64,000 bases of DNA from Maritimibacter sp. (lineage in GTDB: Bacteria; Pseudomonadota; Alphaproteobacteria; Rhodobacterales; Rhodobacteraceae), in assembly GCA_017792445.1 (NCBI GenBank), contig CP051232.1:1736001-1800000 (forward strand), read 5' to 3'. A program made the translations under genes and the position numbers. How positions within the stretch are numbered: the stretch's first letter is position 1; each line of letters begins with the position of its first letter. The notes below the pieces were generated by a model that was given only the letters and a program-made list of their open reading frames with translations, did not search any database and had not been told where the DNA came from. Below are positions 27,180 through 36,340 of this stretch, piece after piece.

Positions 27180-27917
27180 CTAAACCGGGGGCAGCGGAAC
27201 CCTGCCGTCGTCGGTCAGAACCCACACGTTGCGCCCCTCGAACACGGCGGCGGTCAGCGGGCGCCCATAGCCGGCGCCCGTGTCCAGATCGACCCGGTTG
27301 CCGTGGTTCTCGGGCACATCGGCGGGGGTGTGCCCGTGGACCACCAGCTTGCCGTGATCCCGTTCGTCCCACAGAAAATCCTCGCGGATCCAGATCAGGT
27401 CTTCCTTCTTCTGCCGGTCGAACGGCACACCCGGCCGGACACCCGCATGCACGCAGAACAGATCCGGCGTCTCGTAGGTCAGCGGCAGCGTGTCGAGAAA
27501 CCGCACATGCGCCTCCGGCACCGCTGCGCGGGCCTGCGCCTGAAGTTGGAAGAAGTCATAATCCGCCGTCACTTCGACCCCGTAGGACCCCAGCGTGGTG
27601 TCGCCCCCAAGGTTGGGTTGCAGCCACCAGTCCGCCTTGCCAAAGCGCGGATCGTCCGCATCGGGCACGGACAGGAAGTCGAGAAACAGCTGGTCATGGT
27701 TGCCACGGATCGAGCGCCACGGTCGCCCTGCCCCCATCCCGGCCAGCAGGTCGTCGATCACCCCGCGCGAGTCAGGCCCGCGGTCGGTGTGGTCGCCCAG
27801 GTGGATCAGCGGCGCGTCGGCATCGCCGCAGGCGGCGCGGTCCGCCTCGATCCGGGAGTGGGCAGCGCGAAGCATCTCGCGCTGCCCGTGAATGTCGCCG
27901 ATGGCGTAAAGACGCAT
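27180..27917 (-). CDS. Calcineurin-like metallophosphoesterase
   Basis: 245 residues. All family motifs are visible in order: GDIHGQREML at the N-terminus, GDHTDRGPDSRGVIDDL, RGNHDQ and VVHGHTP, which bind the two metal ions and do the chemistry. It resembles serine/threonine phosphatases of the PrpE/bacteriophage-lambda type. Its start overlaps the serA stop by one base, so it is co-transcribed with serA. The substrate is unknown. Confidence 0.9.
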   Translation of the reverse strand: MRLYAIGDIHGQREMLRAAHSRIEADRAACGDADAPLIHLGDHTDRGPDSRGVIDDLLAGMGAGRPWRSIRGNHDQLFLDFLSVPDADDPRFGKADWWLQPNLGGDTTLGSYGVEVTADYDFFQLQAQARAAVPEAHVRFLDTLPLTYETPDLFCVHAGVRPGVPFDRQKKEDLIWIREDFLWDERDHGKLVVHGHTPADVPENHGNRVDLDTGAGYGRPLTAAVFEGRNVWVLTDDGRVPLPPV

Positions 27918-29512
27918 CAGGCCACGTCGAACTGAAGCGGACGCACCTGCAGGAACAGGCCGGTGTCTTTCAGCTTTTGCAGGACGTCTTCCGGCGGCTG
28001 CTCGTCAAGGTACAGAAGCGCGATGGCATCCTCACCCAGATGCGAGCGGCCCAGCGTGAAGTTCGCGATGTTCACACCGTTCGAGCCCAGAGTGCCGCCC
28101 AGCGTACCGATGATGCCCGGCACGTCCTTGTTGGTGGTGTACAGCATGTGCTCGCCCACCTCGGCGTCGATGTTGATGCCCTTGATCTGGATGAAGCGCG
28201 GCTTGCCGTCGCTGAACACCGTCCCGGCAATCGACCGTTCGCGGGTCGGGGTAACGACGGTCAGCTTCATGTAGCCGTCGAAGATGCCCGACTTGGTCTG
28301 CGTCGTGGTCGCGATGTCGATGCCGCGTTCCTTGGCGACGACCGGGGCCGAGACCATGTTCGCATCGGGGTTCGTGGACTTCATGATCCCCGCCAGAACG
28401 GCGGTGGTCAGCGCGGCGACGTTCAGTTCCGACGCGTTGCCGTCGAACAGGATGTTGATCGCCTCGATCGGCTCGTCGGTCAGCTGCCCGGCGAAGCCGC
28501 CAAGATGGCTGGCCAGCTTGATCCACGGACCCATGACCTTGGCTTCCTCGGCGGTCACCGACGGCATGTTCAGCGCGTTCTCGACGGCGCCGGTCAGCAG
28601 GTAGTTCGACATCTGCTCGGCCACCTGCAGCGCCACGTTCTCCTGCGCTTCGGTGGTCGACGCGCCAAGGTGCGGGGTGCAGACGACGTTGGGCAGGTTG
28701 AACAGCGGGTTCTCGGTCGCGGGTTCTTCCTTGAACACGTCAAAGGCAGCGCCAGCGACGTGGCCGGATTTCAGCAGATCGGCCAGCGCTTCCTCGTCGA
28801 CCAGACCGCCGCGGGCACAGTTGATGATCCGCACGCCTTTCTTGGTCTTCTCAAGGTTTTCCTTCGACAGGATGTTGCGGGTCTGGTCGGTCAGCGGGAC
28901 GTGCAGGGTGATGAAGTCGGACCGCTTCAGCAGCTCTTCCAGCTCGACCTTTTCGACGCCCATCTTGTCGGCCTTCTCCTGACCGAGGAAGGGATCGTAG
29001 GCGATGACCTTCATCTTCAGGCCACGGGCGCGGTCGCAGACGATGCCGCCGATGTTGCCGGCGCCGATGACACCCAGCGTCTTGCCGGTCAGCTCGACAC
29101 CCATGAACTTCGACTTCTCCCACTTGCCGGCGTGGGTCGAGGCGCTGGCCTCGGGGATCTGACGCGCGACCGCGAACATCATCGCGATGGCGTGCTCGGC
29201 CGTCGTGATCATGTTGCCGAACGGCGTGTTCATGACGATCACGCCCTTCTTCGACGCCGCTTCCTTGTCGACGTTGTCGGTGCCGATACCGGCGCGGCCG
29301 ACGACCTTCAGGTTGTCGGCGGTCTCCAGCAGCTTCGCGGTCACCTTGGTGGCCGAGCGGATGGCAAGGCCGTCATACTTGCCGATCACCTCGGCCAGCT
29401 TGTCCTTGTCCTTGCCGAGTTCGGGCATGAAGTCGACGTCGATGCCGCGATCGCGGAAGATCTGAACGGCGGTTTCCGACAGCTTGTCGGATACGAGTAC
29501 CTTGGGAGCCAT
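27917..29512 (-). CDS. serA: D-3-phosphoglycerate dehydrogenase
   Basis: 531 residues, the long form of the enzyme. The NAD-binding motif GVIGAGNIGGIVCDRARGLK lies near 145, followed by the D-2-hydroxyacid dehydrogenase signatures (INCARGGLVDEEAL and VVCTPHLGAST). An intervening domain and a C-terminal ACT domain (GEHMLYTTNKDVPGIIGTLG) complete it; the ACT domain usually senses serine. It catalyses the first step of serine synthesis from 3-phosphoglycerate. serC lies 131 bases upstream on the same strand. Confidence 0.97.
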   Translation of the reverse strand: MAPKVLVSDKLSETAVQIFRDRGIDVDFMPELGKDKDKLAEVIGKYDGLAIRSATKVTAKLLETADNLKVVGRAGIGTDNVDKEAASKKGVIVMNTPFGNMITTAEHAIAMMFAVARQIPEASASTHAGKWEKSKFMGVELTGKTLGVIGAGNIGGIVCDRARGLKMKVIAYDPFLGQEKADKMGVEKVELEELLKRSDFITLHVPLTDQTRNILSKENLEKTKKGVRIINCARGGLVDEEALADLLKSGHVAGAAFDVFKEEPATENPLFNLPNVVCTPHLGASTTEAQENVALQVAEQMSNYLLTGAVENALNMPSVTAEEAKVMGPWIKLASHLGGFAGQLTDEPIEAINILFDGNASELNVAALTTAVLAGIMKSTNPDANMVSAPVVAKERGIDIATTTQTKSGIFDGYMKLTVVTPTRERSIAGTVFSDGKPRFIQIKGINIDAEVGEHMLYTTNKDVPGIIGTLGGTLGSNGVNIANFTLGRSHLGEDAIALLYLDEQPPEDVLQKLKDTGLFLQVRPLQFDVA

Positions 29513-29616
29513 TTTCGTGGTCCTTTGATGAGTGAGGTAACATGCCCCGGACCGGATCCGGGGCCTTTGTATTCTTGGAAGTCAGCACAAGGTCCCGACG
29601 CGGGCCGGGACAGGTA

Positions 29617-29637
29617 GGATGGGGTTCGACCCCATCC
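29617..29637. repeat. Hairpin between serC and serA
   Basis: A 9-bp inverted repeat GGATGGGGT/ACCCCATCC around TCG directly after serC, with a second, independent hairpin (GCCCCGGA/TCCGGGGC at 29544-29551 and 29557-29564) closer to serA. Neither has a T tract on the minus strand, so they may stabilise or partly attenuate the serC-serA transcript rather than terminate it. Confidence 0.5.
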
Positions 29638-29643
29638 CCCCGA

Positions 29644-30789
29644 TCAGTCCTGCGCCTCGAGGCAGGCCTCGAAGGCCCATTTCAGCCACAGCGTCAGCTT
29701 CTCGACGTCGGCCGCCTCGATCGTGGCGCCACACCAGACCCGCAGACCCGCGGGCGCATCGCGATAGGCGCCGATGTCGTAGGCCGCGTTGTAGTCGTCC
29801 AGCTTCTTGGCCACCGCCTTGGCGAAGGCCGCGCCGTCCTTGATGCGGTCGTCGGTGAACTTCAGGCAAACGCTGGTGTTCGACCGCGTCGCCGGATCCT
29901 CGGCAAGGTTGGCCAGCCAGTCGTGCCGGTCGCAGAAGTCCCAAAGGATCTTCGCGTTGGTCGTCGCGCGCTTCATCAGCTCGGGCAGACCGCCGATCTT
30001 CTTCGCCCATTCCAGCGCGACGAGGTAATCCTCGACGGCCAGCATCGACGGGGTGTTGATCGTCTCGCCCACGAAGACGCCCTCGATCAGCTTGCCGCCC
30101 TTGGTCAGGCGGAAGATCTTCGGCAGCGGCCAAGCGGGGGTGTAGGACTCGAGACGCTCGACGGCGCGCGGCGACAGGATCAGCATCCCGTGCGCGGCCT
30201 CGCCGCCCATCACCTTCTGCCAAGAGAAGGTGGTCACATCCAGCTTGTCCCACGGCAGGTCCTGCGCGAAGGCGGCGCTGGTGGCGTCGCAGATGGTCAG
30301 GCCTGCGCGGTCGGCGGGGATCGCGTCGCCATTCGGCAGACGCACGCCCGAAGTCGTGCCGTTCCAGGTAAAGACGACGTCGGTGTCAAAGTCGATTTCA
30401 GCGAAGTCGACGATCTTGCCGTAGTCGGCGGTTTTCACATCGGCGTCGATCTTCAGCTGTTTGACCACATCGGTCACCCAGCCTGCGCCGAAGCTTTCCC
30501 ATGCAACCATGGTCGCCTTGCGCTCGCCCAGCAGCGACCACATCGCCATCTCGACGGCGCCGGTGTCAGAGGCGGGGACGATACCGATGCGGTAATCGTC
30601 CGGAATGCCGAGAATCTCGCGCGTGCCTTCGATCGCGGCCTTCAGCTTTTCCTTGCCGACCTTGGCGCGATGCGAACGGCCAAGCGCGGCGTCCGACAGC
30701 ATATTCAGTTCGAAGTGGGGGATCTTGGCACAGGGGCCAGAAGAGAAACGCGGGTTAGCCGGCCGCGTTGCCGGGTGATTCGTATCCAT
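29644..30789 (-). CDS. serC: Phosphoserine aminotransferase
   Basis: 381 residues from the ATG at 30789 (GGAAGGA upstream); the frame is open well beyond. It begins [20 protein letters not shown], a start typical of the alphaproteobacterial SerC form. [20 protein letters not shown] holds the PLP-binding lysine (WQK). It converts 3-phosphohydroxypyruvate to phosphoserine, step two of the serine pathway. It lies upstream of serA and has a structured leader. Confidence 0.95.
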   Translation of the reverse strand: MDTNHPATRPANPRFSSGPCAKIPHFELNMLSDAALGRSHRAKVGKEKLKAAIEGTREILGIPDDYRIGIVPASDTGAVEMAMWSLLGERKATMVAWESFGAGWVTDVVKQLKIDADVKTADYGKIVDFAEIDFDTDVVFTWNGTTSGVRLPNGDAIPADRAGLTICDATSAAFAQDLPWDKLDVTTFSWQKVMGGEAAHGMLILSPRAVERLESYTPAWPLPKIFRLTKGGKLIEGVFVGETINTPSMLAVEDYLVALEWAKKIGGLPELMKRATTNAKILWDFCDRHDWLANLAEDPATRSNTSVCLKFTDDRIKDGAAFAKAVAKKLDDYNAAYDIGAYRDAPAGLRVWCGATIEAADVEKLTLWLKWAFEACLEAQD

Positions 30790-30840
30790 CAATGGATATC
30801 CTTCCAGATATACGCCCCTCGTTGGGGAGGGGTGTCCCAC
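30790..30840 (-). promoter_or_regulatory. Structured leader before serC (candidate serC RNA motif)
   Basis: Two adjacent stem-loops are visible on the minus strand. One is CCCCTC/GAGGGG (arms at 30827-30832 and 30815-30820). The other is ATATC/GATAT (arms at 30807-30811 and 30796-30800) with the ribosome site TGGAAG in its loop, 7 bases before the start. An RNA element called the serC motif is known upstream of serC in alphaproteobacteria; I cannot confirm the match by eye, but position and shape fit. Confidence 0.4.
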
Positions 30841-30952
30841 GGCCGGATTTACAGTGACGTAACTTCGCCGACAAGCCTCCTTCTGCTTCACACCCGGGAA
30901 ATTTGCGTTAAGTGGGCCTTGGGGCGCCTTCCACGGGCGCAATGGGTTGAAC

Positions 30953-31480
30953 ATGATCGAGACGCAACACAGCGCCATCGGCCTGCGCCATGGCACCTTG
31001 GTGCATGTACCGTATCGCGAACGCTGGCCGGAGCTGTTCCAGGCCGAGCGCGAGATGCTGCGCGAGGCCATCCCGTCGCCCGAGGCGGAAATCGAGCATA
31101 TCGGCAGCACCTCTGTTCCCGGCCTCATGGCGAAACCGATCATCGACATCGCGGTCGCCGTTCCCGAGGCCGATCACGACGACACCGCCGGCTCGCTGGA
31201 AGACCTGGGCTATGTGGATCGCGGGCATCGCAGCGGGCGGCTGTTCGTCCGCCTGCGGGACGAGGACGTCCGCACCCACAACCTGCATCTTTACCACCCC
31301 GACGATCCGGCGATGCGCGATCAGATCGTGTTCCGCGACGTTCTGCGGCGCGATCCCAAGGTCGCCCACGCCTACGCCGCGCTGAAATACGGCATCGCCC
31401 AGCGCGCCAGCCGGACCGAGTATGCAGAGGAAAAGGCGCTGTTCATCCGCCGCATTCTTCTGGAAGCCTCGCTTCACTAA
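30953..31480 (+). CDS. GrpB family (UPF0157) nucleotidyltransferase-fold protein
   Basis: 175 residues from the ATG at 30953; a TTG two codons upstream is less likely. The signature [20 protein letters not shown] near residue 46 is that of GrpB/UPF0157, a nucleotidyltransferase fold with a GS motif. The C-terminus [20 protein letters not shown] also fits. Biochemical role is not established for most members. It lies between divergent serC and co-directional serB, apparently by chance. Confidence 0.88.
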   Translation: MIETQHSAIGLRHGTLVHVPYRERWPELFQAEREMLREAIPSPEAEIEHIGSTSVPGLMAKPIIDIAVAVPEADHDDTAGSLEDLGYVDRGHRSGRLFVRLRDEDVRTHNLHLYHPDDPAMRDQIVFRDVLRRDPKVAHAYAALKYGIAQRASRTEYAEEKALFIRRILLEASLH

Positions 31481-31543
31481 GGGGCTTGGTTGTCGCCCCG
31501 CGCCGTGATTAATGGCGCCCGTTCCCGAACCGGAGGCGCCGAC

Positions 31544-32416
31544 ATGCAGACCGTAACCCTGATCTCCGCCCCTGGCAGGCTGGATGGCGCCGCCGTCTCG
31601 GCCCTGCGCAACGCATGGGGCGGCGGCGAGATCCGCGTTCTGTCCTCCACCGAGGCCGCCGCGTTCGACATTCCCGAAACCCCCGCGAATCGCTGGGATG
31701 TCTGGGACAGCTTCCAGCAGCAGGGTGTCGATCTTCTGGTTCAGCCCGCAGGCGACCTGCGCCGCAAGATGCTGCTGGCGGACATGGATTCGACCCTGAT
31801 CCAGCAGGAATGCATCGACGAACTGGCCGCCGAGGCCGGCGTCGGAGAGCAGGTTGCCGGGATCACCGCCCGCGCGATGAACGGCGAACTGGAATTCGAG
31901 GGCGCGCTGAAGGAACGTGTCGCGCTGCTGAAGGGTCTGCCGGTGTCGATCATCGACAAGGTCCTGTCCGAGCGGATTACCTATATGCCCGGCGGTCGCA
32001 CACTGGTTGCCACGATGAAGGCGAACGGCGCTTTCGCGATGCTGGTCTCGGGCGGCTTCACCGCCTTCGCCGCGCAGGTGGCCGAGACGCTGGGCATGGA
32101 CGCGCACCGCGCCAACACCCTGATCGTCGACAATGACACACTGGCCGGAACCGTGGCCGAGCCGATCCTCGGCCGCGACGCCAAGGTGCAGGCGCTCAAG
32201 GAACGCACGGCGCAGCTTGGTATTTCCGAAAGTGACGTACTGGCGGTGGGCGACGGGGCGAACGATCTTGGCATGCTGACGCTTGCCGGAACCGGTGTCG
32301 CCCTGCACGCCAAGCCCGCGGTGCAGGCCGAATGCGACCTGCGCATCAACCACGGCGACCTGACCGCGCTGCTGTTCCTTCAGGGATACGCCCGCGACGC
32401 CTTCGTGACGGACTGA
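31544..32416 (+). CDS. serB: Phosphoserine phosphatase
   Basis: 290 residues from the ATG at 31544 (GGAGG upstream). The HAD motif I is D80-M-D82-S-T84 in KMLLADMDSTLIQQECIDEL, with the serB-specific E residue in the cap, motif II at MLVSGGFTAFA and motif IV GDGANDLGML. The N-terminal about 70 residues form the small regulatory domain seen in long SerB proteins. It removes phosphate from phosphoserine, the last step of the pathway. serA and serC lie just upstream on the other strand. Confidence 0.95.
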   Translation: MQTVTLISAPGRLDGAAVSALRNAWGGGEIRVLSSTEAAAFDIPETPANRWDVWDSFQQQGVDLLVQPAGDLRRKMLLADMDSTLIQQECIDELAAEAGVGEQVAGITARAMNGELEFEGALKERVALLKGLPVSIIDKVLSERITYMPGGRTLVATMKANGAFAMLVSGGFTAFAAQVAETLGMDAHRANTLIVDNDTLAGTVAEPILGRDAKVQALKERTAQLGISESDVLAVGDGANDLGMLTLAGTGVALHAKPAVQAECDLRINHGDLTALLFLQGYARDAFVTD

Positions 32417-32444
32417 TCCAGCCCGTCACGCGGAATATTCGTTT

Positions 32445-33440
32445 CTAAACCAGGACAGGCGCGGGCCTGATCTCTCCGGTGGTCATGCCCCGGCGGTTCG
32501 GGATCGGCGGGTTCATCCGCTTGATCGTCGCCGGATGATTGCGGTCAAGCACACCCAGCCGGACCAGAATCGCCGCCAGCGCGCATTCGCTCGCACGGGT
32601 CGCACCGTCGGCGATCTTCAGCGCAATTCCCATGCCCAGTTCCGGCAGGATGCCCACGAAAACACCCTCTGCCCCGGTCTTCAACGCACCGCGACCGTCA
32701 AGCGCCCGCATCAGTTCGGTACAGGCGCGCCCCTGTCCGGCGACAAGGCTTGGATGCGCCATCATCGCATCCCGCAAACGGGCCGCCGCCGCATCACGCA
32801 CGCCACCGCCCTGCCCTGCCGCCGCGAACCGCGCCATCGCCCGCGCCAGACCATGCACAGAGGTTGCGAAATTCGGCGCGGCGCAGCCGTCGATGCCGTA
32901 GCATGGCGAGTCCATCCCGGTGACCTCCTCGAACGCATCGCGCGCGGCTTTCTGCACCGGGTGGTCGATCTCGACATACTCGGTCCCGCCGCCAAGATGA
33001 CGGTTCAGCGTGAGGAAGCCGGAATGCTTGCCGGAACAGTTGTTGTGCCACTGGCAAGGCTGCGCGTGCGCCCGGATCATCGCGTGGCCCGTCTCTTCGT
33101 CGCGGGGAAATTCCTCGCCGCATCGCAGGTCGGCGTCGGTCATGCCAAGGTCCGACAGCCAGCGCTCGACCCGTTCGGTGTGTTCGGGCGCGCCTTGGTG
33201 CGACGCGCAGGCCAGGGCAAGGTGTTCGGTGCCCAGACCAGCCGCATCGGCGGCGCCGCTTTCGACCAGCGGCAGGCCCTGGATCATCTTCGCCGAGGAC
33301 CGCGGATAGATGATCCGGTCCGGATCGCCCCACGCTTCGACGATCGCGCCGGTGGAATCACAGACCACCGCATGCCCCAAATGAGACGATTCCAACAACT
33401 CGCCACGCCAGACTTCGACGAGGGCTTCTGCTTCTTTCAT
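32445..33440 (-). CDS. Asparaginase family protein (PF06089 type)
   Basis: About 331 residues from the ATG at 33440 (an ATG directly before it, at 33443, is equally possible; AAGGA lies upstream). The family blocks are YPRSSAKMIQGLPLVESGAA near the start, CASHQGAPEHTERVERWLSD, QPCQWHNNCSGKHSGFLTLN and YGIDGCAAPNFATSVHGLAR. This family is related to L-asparaginase II of Rhizobium and hydrolyses asparagine. No signal peptide, so it is cytoplasmic. It is divergent from the IalB-like gene. Confidence 0.88.
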   Translation of the reverse strand: MKEAEALVEVWRGELLESSHLGHAVVCDSTGAIVEAWGDPDRIIYPRSSAKMIQGLPLVESGAADAAGLGTEHLALACASHQGAPEHTERVERWLSDLGMTDADLRCGEEFPRDEETGHAMIRAHAQPCQWHNNCSGKHSGFLTLNRHLGGGTEYVEIDHPVQKAARDAFEEVTGMDSPCYGIDGCAAPNFATSVHGLARAMARFAAAGQGGGVRDAAAARLRDAMMAHPSLVAGQGRACTELMRALDGRGALKTGAEGVFVGILPELGMGIALKIADGATRASECALAAILVRLGVLDRNHPATIKRMNPPIPNRRGMTTGEIRPAPVLV

Positions 33441-33589
33441 CATTTTTCCTTCAAGCCTGCGCGATTTTCCGCTGCCGGCCCTTTCACAGATCGGCAGTTT
33501 TCCGTTATCGTCCTGCCAGTTGATTGAATATCGCATGCCCGCCCATGAAGGTCACGCGAGACGGACTGCCGGCGGCAGCGAGAGGCAGT

Positions 33590-34144
33590 ATGAAACGGCT
33601 GGAGGCTGTGAGACGAATGCAATCAGGTCTTGGTCTCGGCGCACTGTGCGCCGCGATTCTGATGACGCCGCTGAGTGTCGATGCGCAGGAATCCCGAAAT
33701 CGTGTGGCCGCTCACACGGACTGGAGCGTGTTCGAGGCTCAGGACCCGGCGCAATGCTGGAGTGTATCCAGCCCCAAGGAAACGGTGAACACGCGTGACG
33801 GGCGTGTCGTGGCTGTGCGCCGCGGCGACATCCTGCTGTTCGTATCGTACATCCCGAACTCGAACGTGGCGGGCCAGGTGTCCTTCACCGGCGGCTATCC
33901 CTTTGCTGACGGCTCGACCGTCACGCTTCAGGTCGGCGACGAAAGCTTCGACCTGTTCACGCGGGGCGAAATGGCGTGGGCGAAAGACCCGGCGGAAGAC
34001 ACCCGCATCGTCGAGGCGATGAAGGCCGGGGCCGAAGCGGTCCTGACCGGACGCTCGTCGCGCGGGACCCAGACCGAGGACACGTTCTCGCTGTTCGGGT
34101 TCACCGCGGCAGTCGACGAGGCGGCGCAGCGCTGCAGCAACTGA
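33590..34144 (+). CDS. IalB family (invasion-associated locus B) periplasmic protein
   Basis: 184 residues from the ATG at 33590 (GAGAGG upstream), starting with a Sec signal peptide that ends near SVDAQES. The mature part has WSVFEAQDPAQCWSVSSPKE and ILLFVSYIPNSNVAGQVSFT then FTGGYPFADGSTVTLQVGDE, the IalB beta-sandwich pattern, with two cysteines (one near the C-terminus) that probably pair. Members are widespread in alphaproteobacteria outside pathogens and their role is not settled. It stands alone before the tsaE unit. Confidence 0.85.
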   Translation: MKRLEAVRRMQSGLGLGALCAAILMTPLSVDAQESRNRVAAHTDWSVFEAQDPAQCWSVSSPKETVNTRDGRVVAVRRGDILLFVSYIPNSNVAGQVSFTGGYPFADGSTVTLQVGDESFDLFTRGEMAWAKDPAEDTRIVEAMKAGAEAVLTGRSSRGTQTEDTFSLFGFTAAVDEAAQRCSN

Positions 34145-34184
34145 CGCGCTTGCGGCGGCCTTACGGCTTGGCCACAGTGGCGGC

Positions 34185-34670
34185 ATGACGGCTTTCGAGC
34201 AGACGCTGACATTCTCATCGGACACAGAGACCGCGGCATTTGCCGCGGCTCTTGCCGCGCGTCTTGGTCCCGGCGACGTGATCCTGCTGCAAGGCGGGCT
34301 TGGCGCCGGAAAGACCCATTTCGCGCGGTCGCTTATCCAGTCGCGGCTGACCGCCGTGGGTCTGTCCGAGGATGTACCATCGCCGACCTTCACGCTGGTT
34401 CAGGTCTATTCCGACGGCGCGACCGAAATCTGGCACAGCGACCTGTACCGGCTGACCAGTCCCGACGAAGTTGCCGAACTGGGGTTGGAGGATGCCTTTG
34501 CCGACGCGATCTGCCTTGTGGAATGGCCCGACCGGCTGGACGACATGACACCCTCGGGCGCCCTGACGCTTGAACTGGCGATGACCGACCGCGAGGGCGA
34601 GCGCGTCGCGCGTTTATCCAGCGAGGACGCCCGTTGGCAGGCCATCGTGCCGGACATGGCCGATGTCTGA
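34185..34670 (+). CDS. tsaE: tRNA threonylcarbamoyladenosine biosynthesis ATPase TsaE
   Basis: 161 residues. Walker A is GGLGAGKTHFARSLIQSRL near residue 35, followed by SPTFTLVQVYSDGATEIWHS with the conserved DLYRL and later CLVEWPDRL. TsaE is the ATPase of the TsaBDE complex that adds t6A to ANN-decoding tRNAs. It overlaps amgK by 8 bases, opening a tightly packed run of five genes. Confidence 0.95.
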   Translation: MTAFEQTLTFSSDTETAAFAAALAARLGPGDVILLQGGLGAGKTHFARSLIQSRLTAVGLSEDVPSPTFTLVQVYSDGATEIWHSDLYRLTSPDEVAELGLEDAFADAICLVEWPDRLDDMTPSGALTLELAMTDREGERVARLSSEDARWQAIVPDMADV

Positions 34671-35667
34671 TCGCGCGGCGCTGTGTTCGGACTTCCTGTC
34701 CCAGGCGGGATGGGGCGACGCCACCCGCGCGCCGCTGGCCGGCGATGCCTCGGCCCGCCGCTACGAACGGTTGTCGCTGGGCGACCGGACCGCCGTTCTG
34801 ATGGACGCTCCGGCAGATCAGGGACAGGACGTGCGGCCCTTCGTCCAGATCGCGGCGCTGCTTTCGGCGCAGGGTCTGTCGGCTCCGGATGTTCTGGCGC
34901 AGGACGCCGACGCCGGGTTCCTTCTGCTGGAAGACCTTGGCGACGCCCTGTTCGCGCGGCTGATCGAAAAGGACCCCGCGCGCGAGACCGACCTATACCG
35001 TGCCGCCGCCGAGACGCTTGTCGCGCTTCGGAAAATGCCGGTGCCGGAAGATTTGCCCGTTTTCACTCCCAAGCACATGGCGCAGATGATCGAACCTGCC
35101 TTCGACTGGTTCGCCAAGCCGCTAGGCCGACCCGTCGACACAGCCGATCAACAGGCGCTTTTCACCGTGTTCGAGACTGTTCTCGACCAGACCATCGGCG
35201 AAACCCTCGCGTTCTGCCTGCGTGACTGCCATGCCGAGAACTTGCTGTGGCTGCCCGACCGCACGGGGCTGGCCCGGGTCGGTCTTCTCGACTTTCAGGA
35301 CGCCGTCGCGGCACATCCGGCCTATGACATGGTCTCGTTGCTGCAGGACGCCCGGCGCGATCTCTCACCCGCGCTCGAACCCGAAATCATCGCGCATTAC
35401 GTCTCGCTTACCGGGGACGACCCGCACGCCTTCCGCCGCGCCTATTCCGCCATCGGCGCCCAGCGCCACCTTCGGATTCTCGGGGTATTCGGGCGCCTGT
35501 CGCTGCATTTCGGCAAACCGCAGTACATCGACTTCGTGCCCCGTGTCTGGCAACACCTGATGACCTGTCTGGGCACACCGGGGCTGGAGGACCTGCGCGC
35601 CGCCGTATTGCAGGTTGTGCCACAGCCCATGGCGCTGGATCGCCTGAGGTCCCATGCCGAAGCCTGA
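34663..35667 (+). CDS. amgK: N-acetylmuramate/N-acetylglucosamine kinase AmgK
   Basis: 334 residues with an aminoglycoside-phosphotransferase fold. Catalytic loop LRDCHAENLLWL and the metal-binding LLDFQDAVAAHPAYD are visible. With the sugar-nucleotide enzyme MurU it forms the salvage branch of cell-wall recycling, making UDP-MurNAc without the fosfomycin-sensitive step. It overlaps tsaE by 8 and murU by 14 bases, so the unit is co-translated. Assignment rests on fold plus the murU neighbour. Confidence 0.88.
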   Translation: MSDRAALCSDFLSQAGWGDATRAPLAGDASARRYERLSLGDRTAVLMDAPADQGQDVRPFVQIAALLSAQGLSAPDVLAQDADAGFLLLEDLGDALFARLIEKDPARETDLYRAAAETLVALRKMPVPEDLPVFTPKHMAQMIEPAFDWFAKPLGRPVDTADQQALFTVFETVLDQTIGETLAFCLRDCHAENLLWLPDRTGLARVGLLDFQDAVAAHPAYDMVSLLQDARRDLSPALEPEIIAHYVSLTGDDPHAFRRAYSAIGAQRHLRILGVFGRLSLHFGKPQYIDFVPRVWQHLMTCLGTPGLEDLRAAVLQVVPQPMALDRLRSHAEA

Positions 35668-36340
35668 CGCCGCCCTTCTGTTCGCCGCCGGTTTCGGAAC
35701 CCGGATGCGCCCGTTGACCGACGCGCTGCCGAAGCCGCTGGTCACGGTCGCTGGACGCCCGCTGTTCGACCATGCCCTGTCGCTGGTGCGCGACGCGGGG
35801 ATCGGGACGGTGGTCGCCAACACCCACTACCTTGCCCCGCAGATGGCCGCGCATCTGGAACAGGCCGGCGTGACCCAAAGCCACGAGCCCGCGATCCTCG
35901 ACACCGGCGGCGGCCTGAAGGCGGCGCTTCCGCTGATGCCCGGCGAGGCCGTGCTGACGCTGAACACCGATGCCGTCTGGACCGGCGGCAACCCGGTCAA
36001 GGCGCTGCTGAACCAGTGGGACCCGACCCGGATGGACGCTCTGATGATGCTGATCGACCGCGATCGCGCAGTGGGCCACAAGGGCAAGGGCGATTTCCTT
36101 GTCGCGGACGACGGGCGGCTGACCTACGGCCCGGGACAGATCTATTCCGGCCTACAGATCATCAAGGCAGAGCCGTTTCGCGCCATGTCAGAGACTGTTT
36201 TCAGTATGCACGCCGTCTGGAAGGCGCTGCTTGCCGACAACCGTCTGTTCGGCATGTCCCATGACGGCCGATGGTGCGATGTCGGTTACCCCGAAGCGAT
36301 CCCGATGGCCGAAACGATGCTGAGAGATGCCCATGTTTGA
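35654..36340 (+). CDS. murU: N-acetylmuramate-1-phosphate uridylyltransferase MurU
   Basis: 228 residues. The nucleotidyltransferase signature LLFAAGFGTRMRPLTDALPK is at the N-terminus, with PLVTVAGRPLFDHAL following. Further blocks AVLTLNTDAVWTGG and YSGLQIIKAEPF match the sugar-nucleotide transferase fold. It uses UTP to make UDP-MurNAc from the AmgK product. It overlaps amgK by 14 bases and addB by 14. Confidence 0.88.
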   Translation: MPKPDAALLFAAGFGTRMRPLTDALPKPLVTVAGRPLFDHALSLVRDAGIGTVVANTHYLAPQMAAHLEQAGVTQSHEPAILDTGGGLKAALPLMPGEAVLTLNTDAVWTGGNPVKALLNQWDPTRMDALMMLIDRDRAVGHKGKGDFLVADDGRLTYGPGQIYSGLQIIKAEPFRAMSETVFSMHAVWKALLADNRLFGMSHDGRWCDVGYPEAIPMAETMLRDAHV

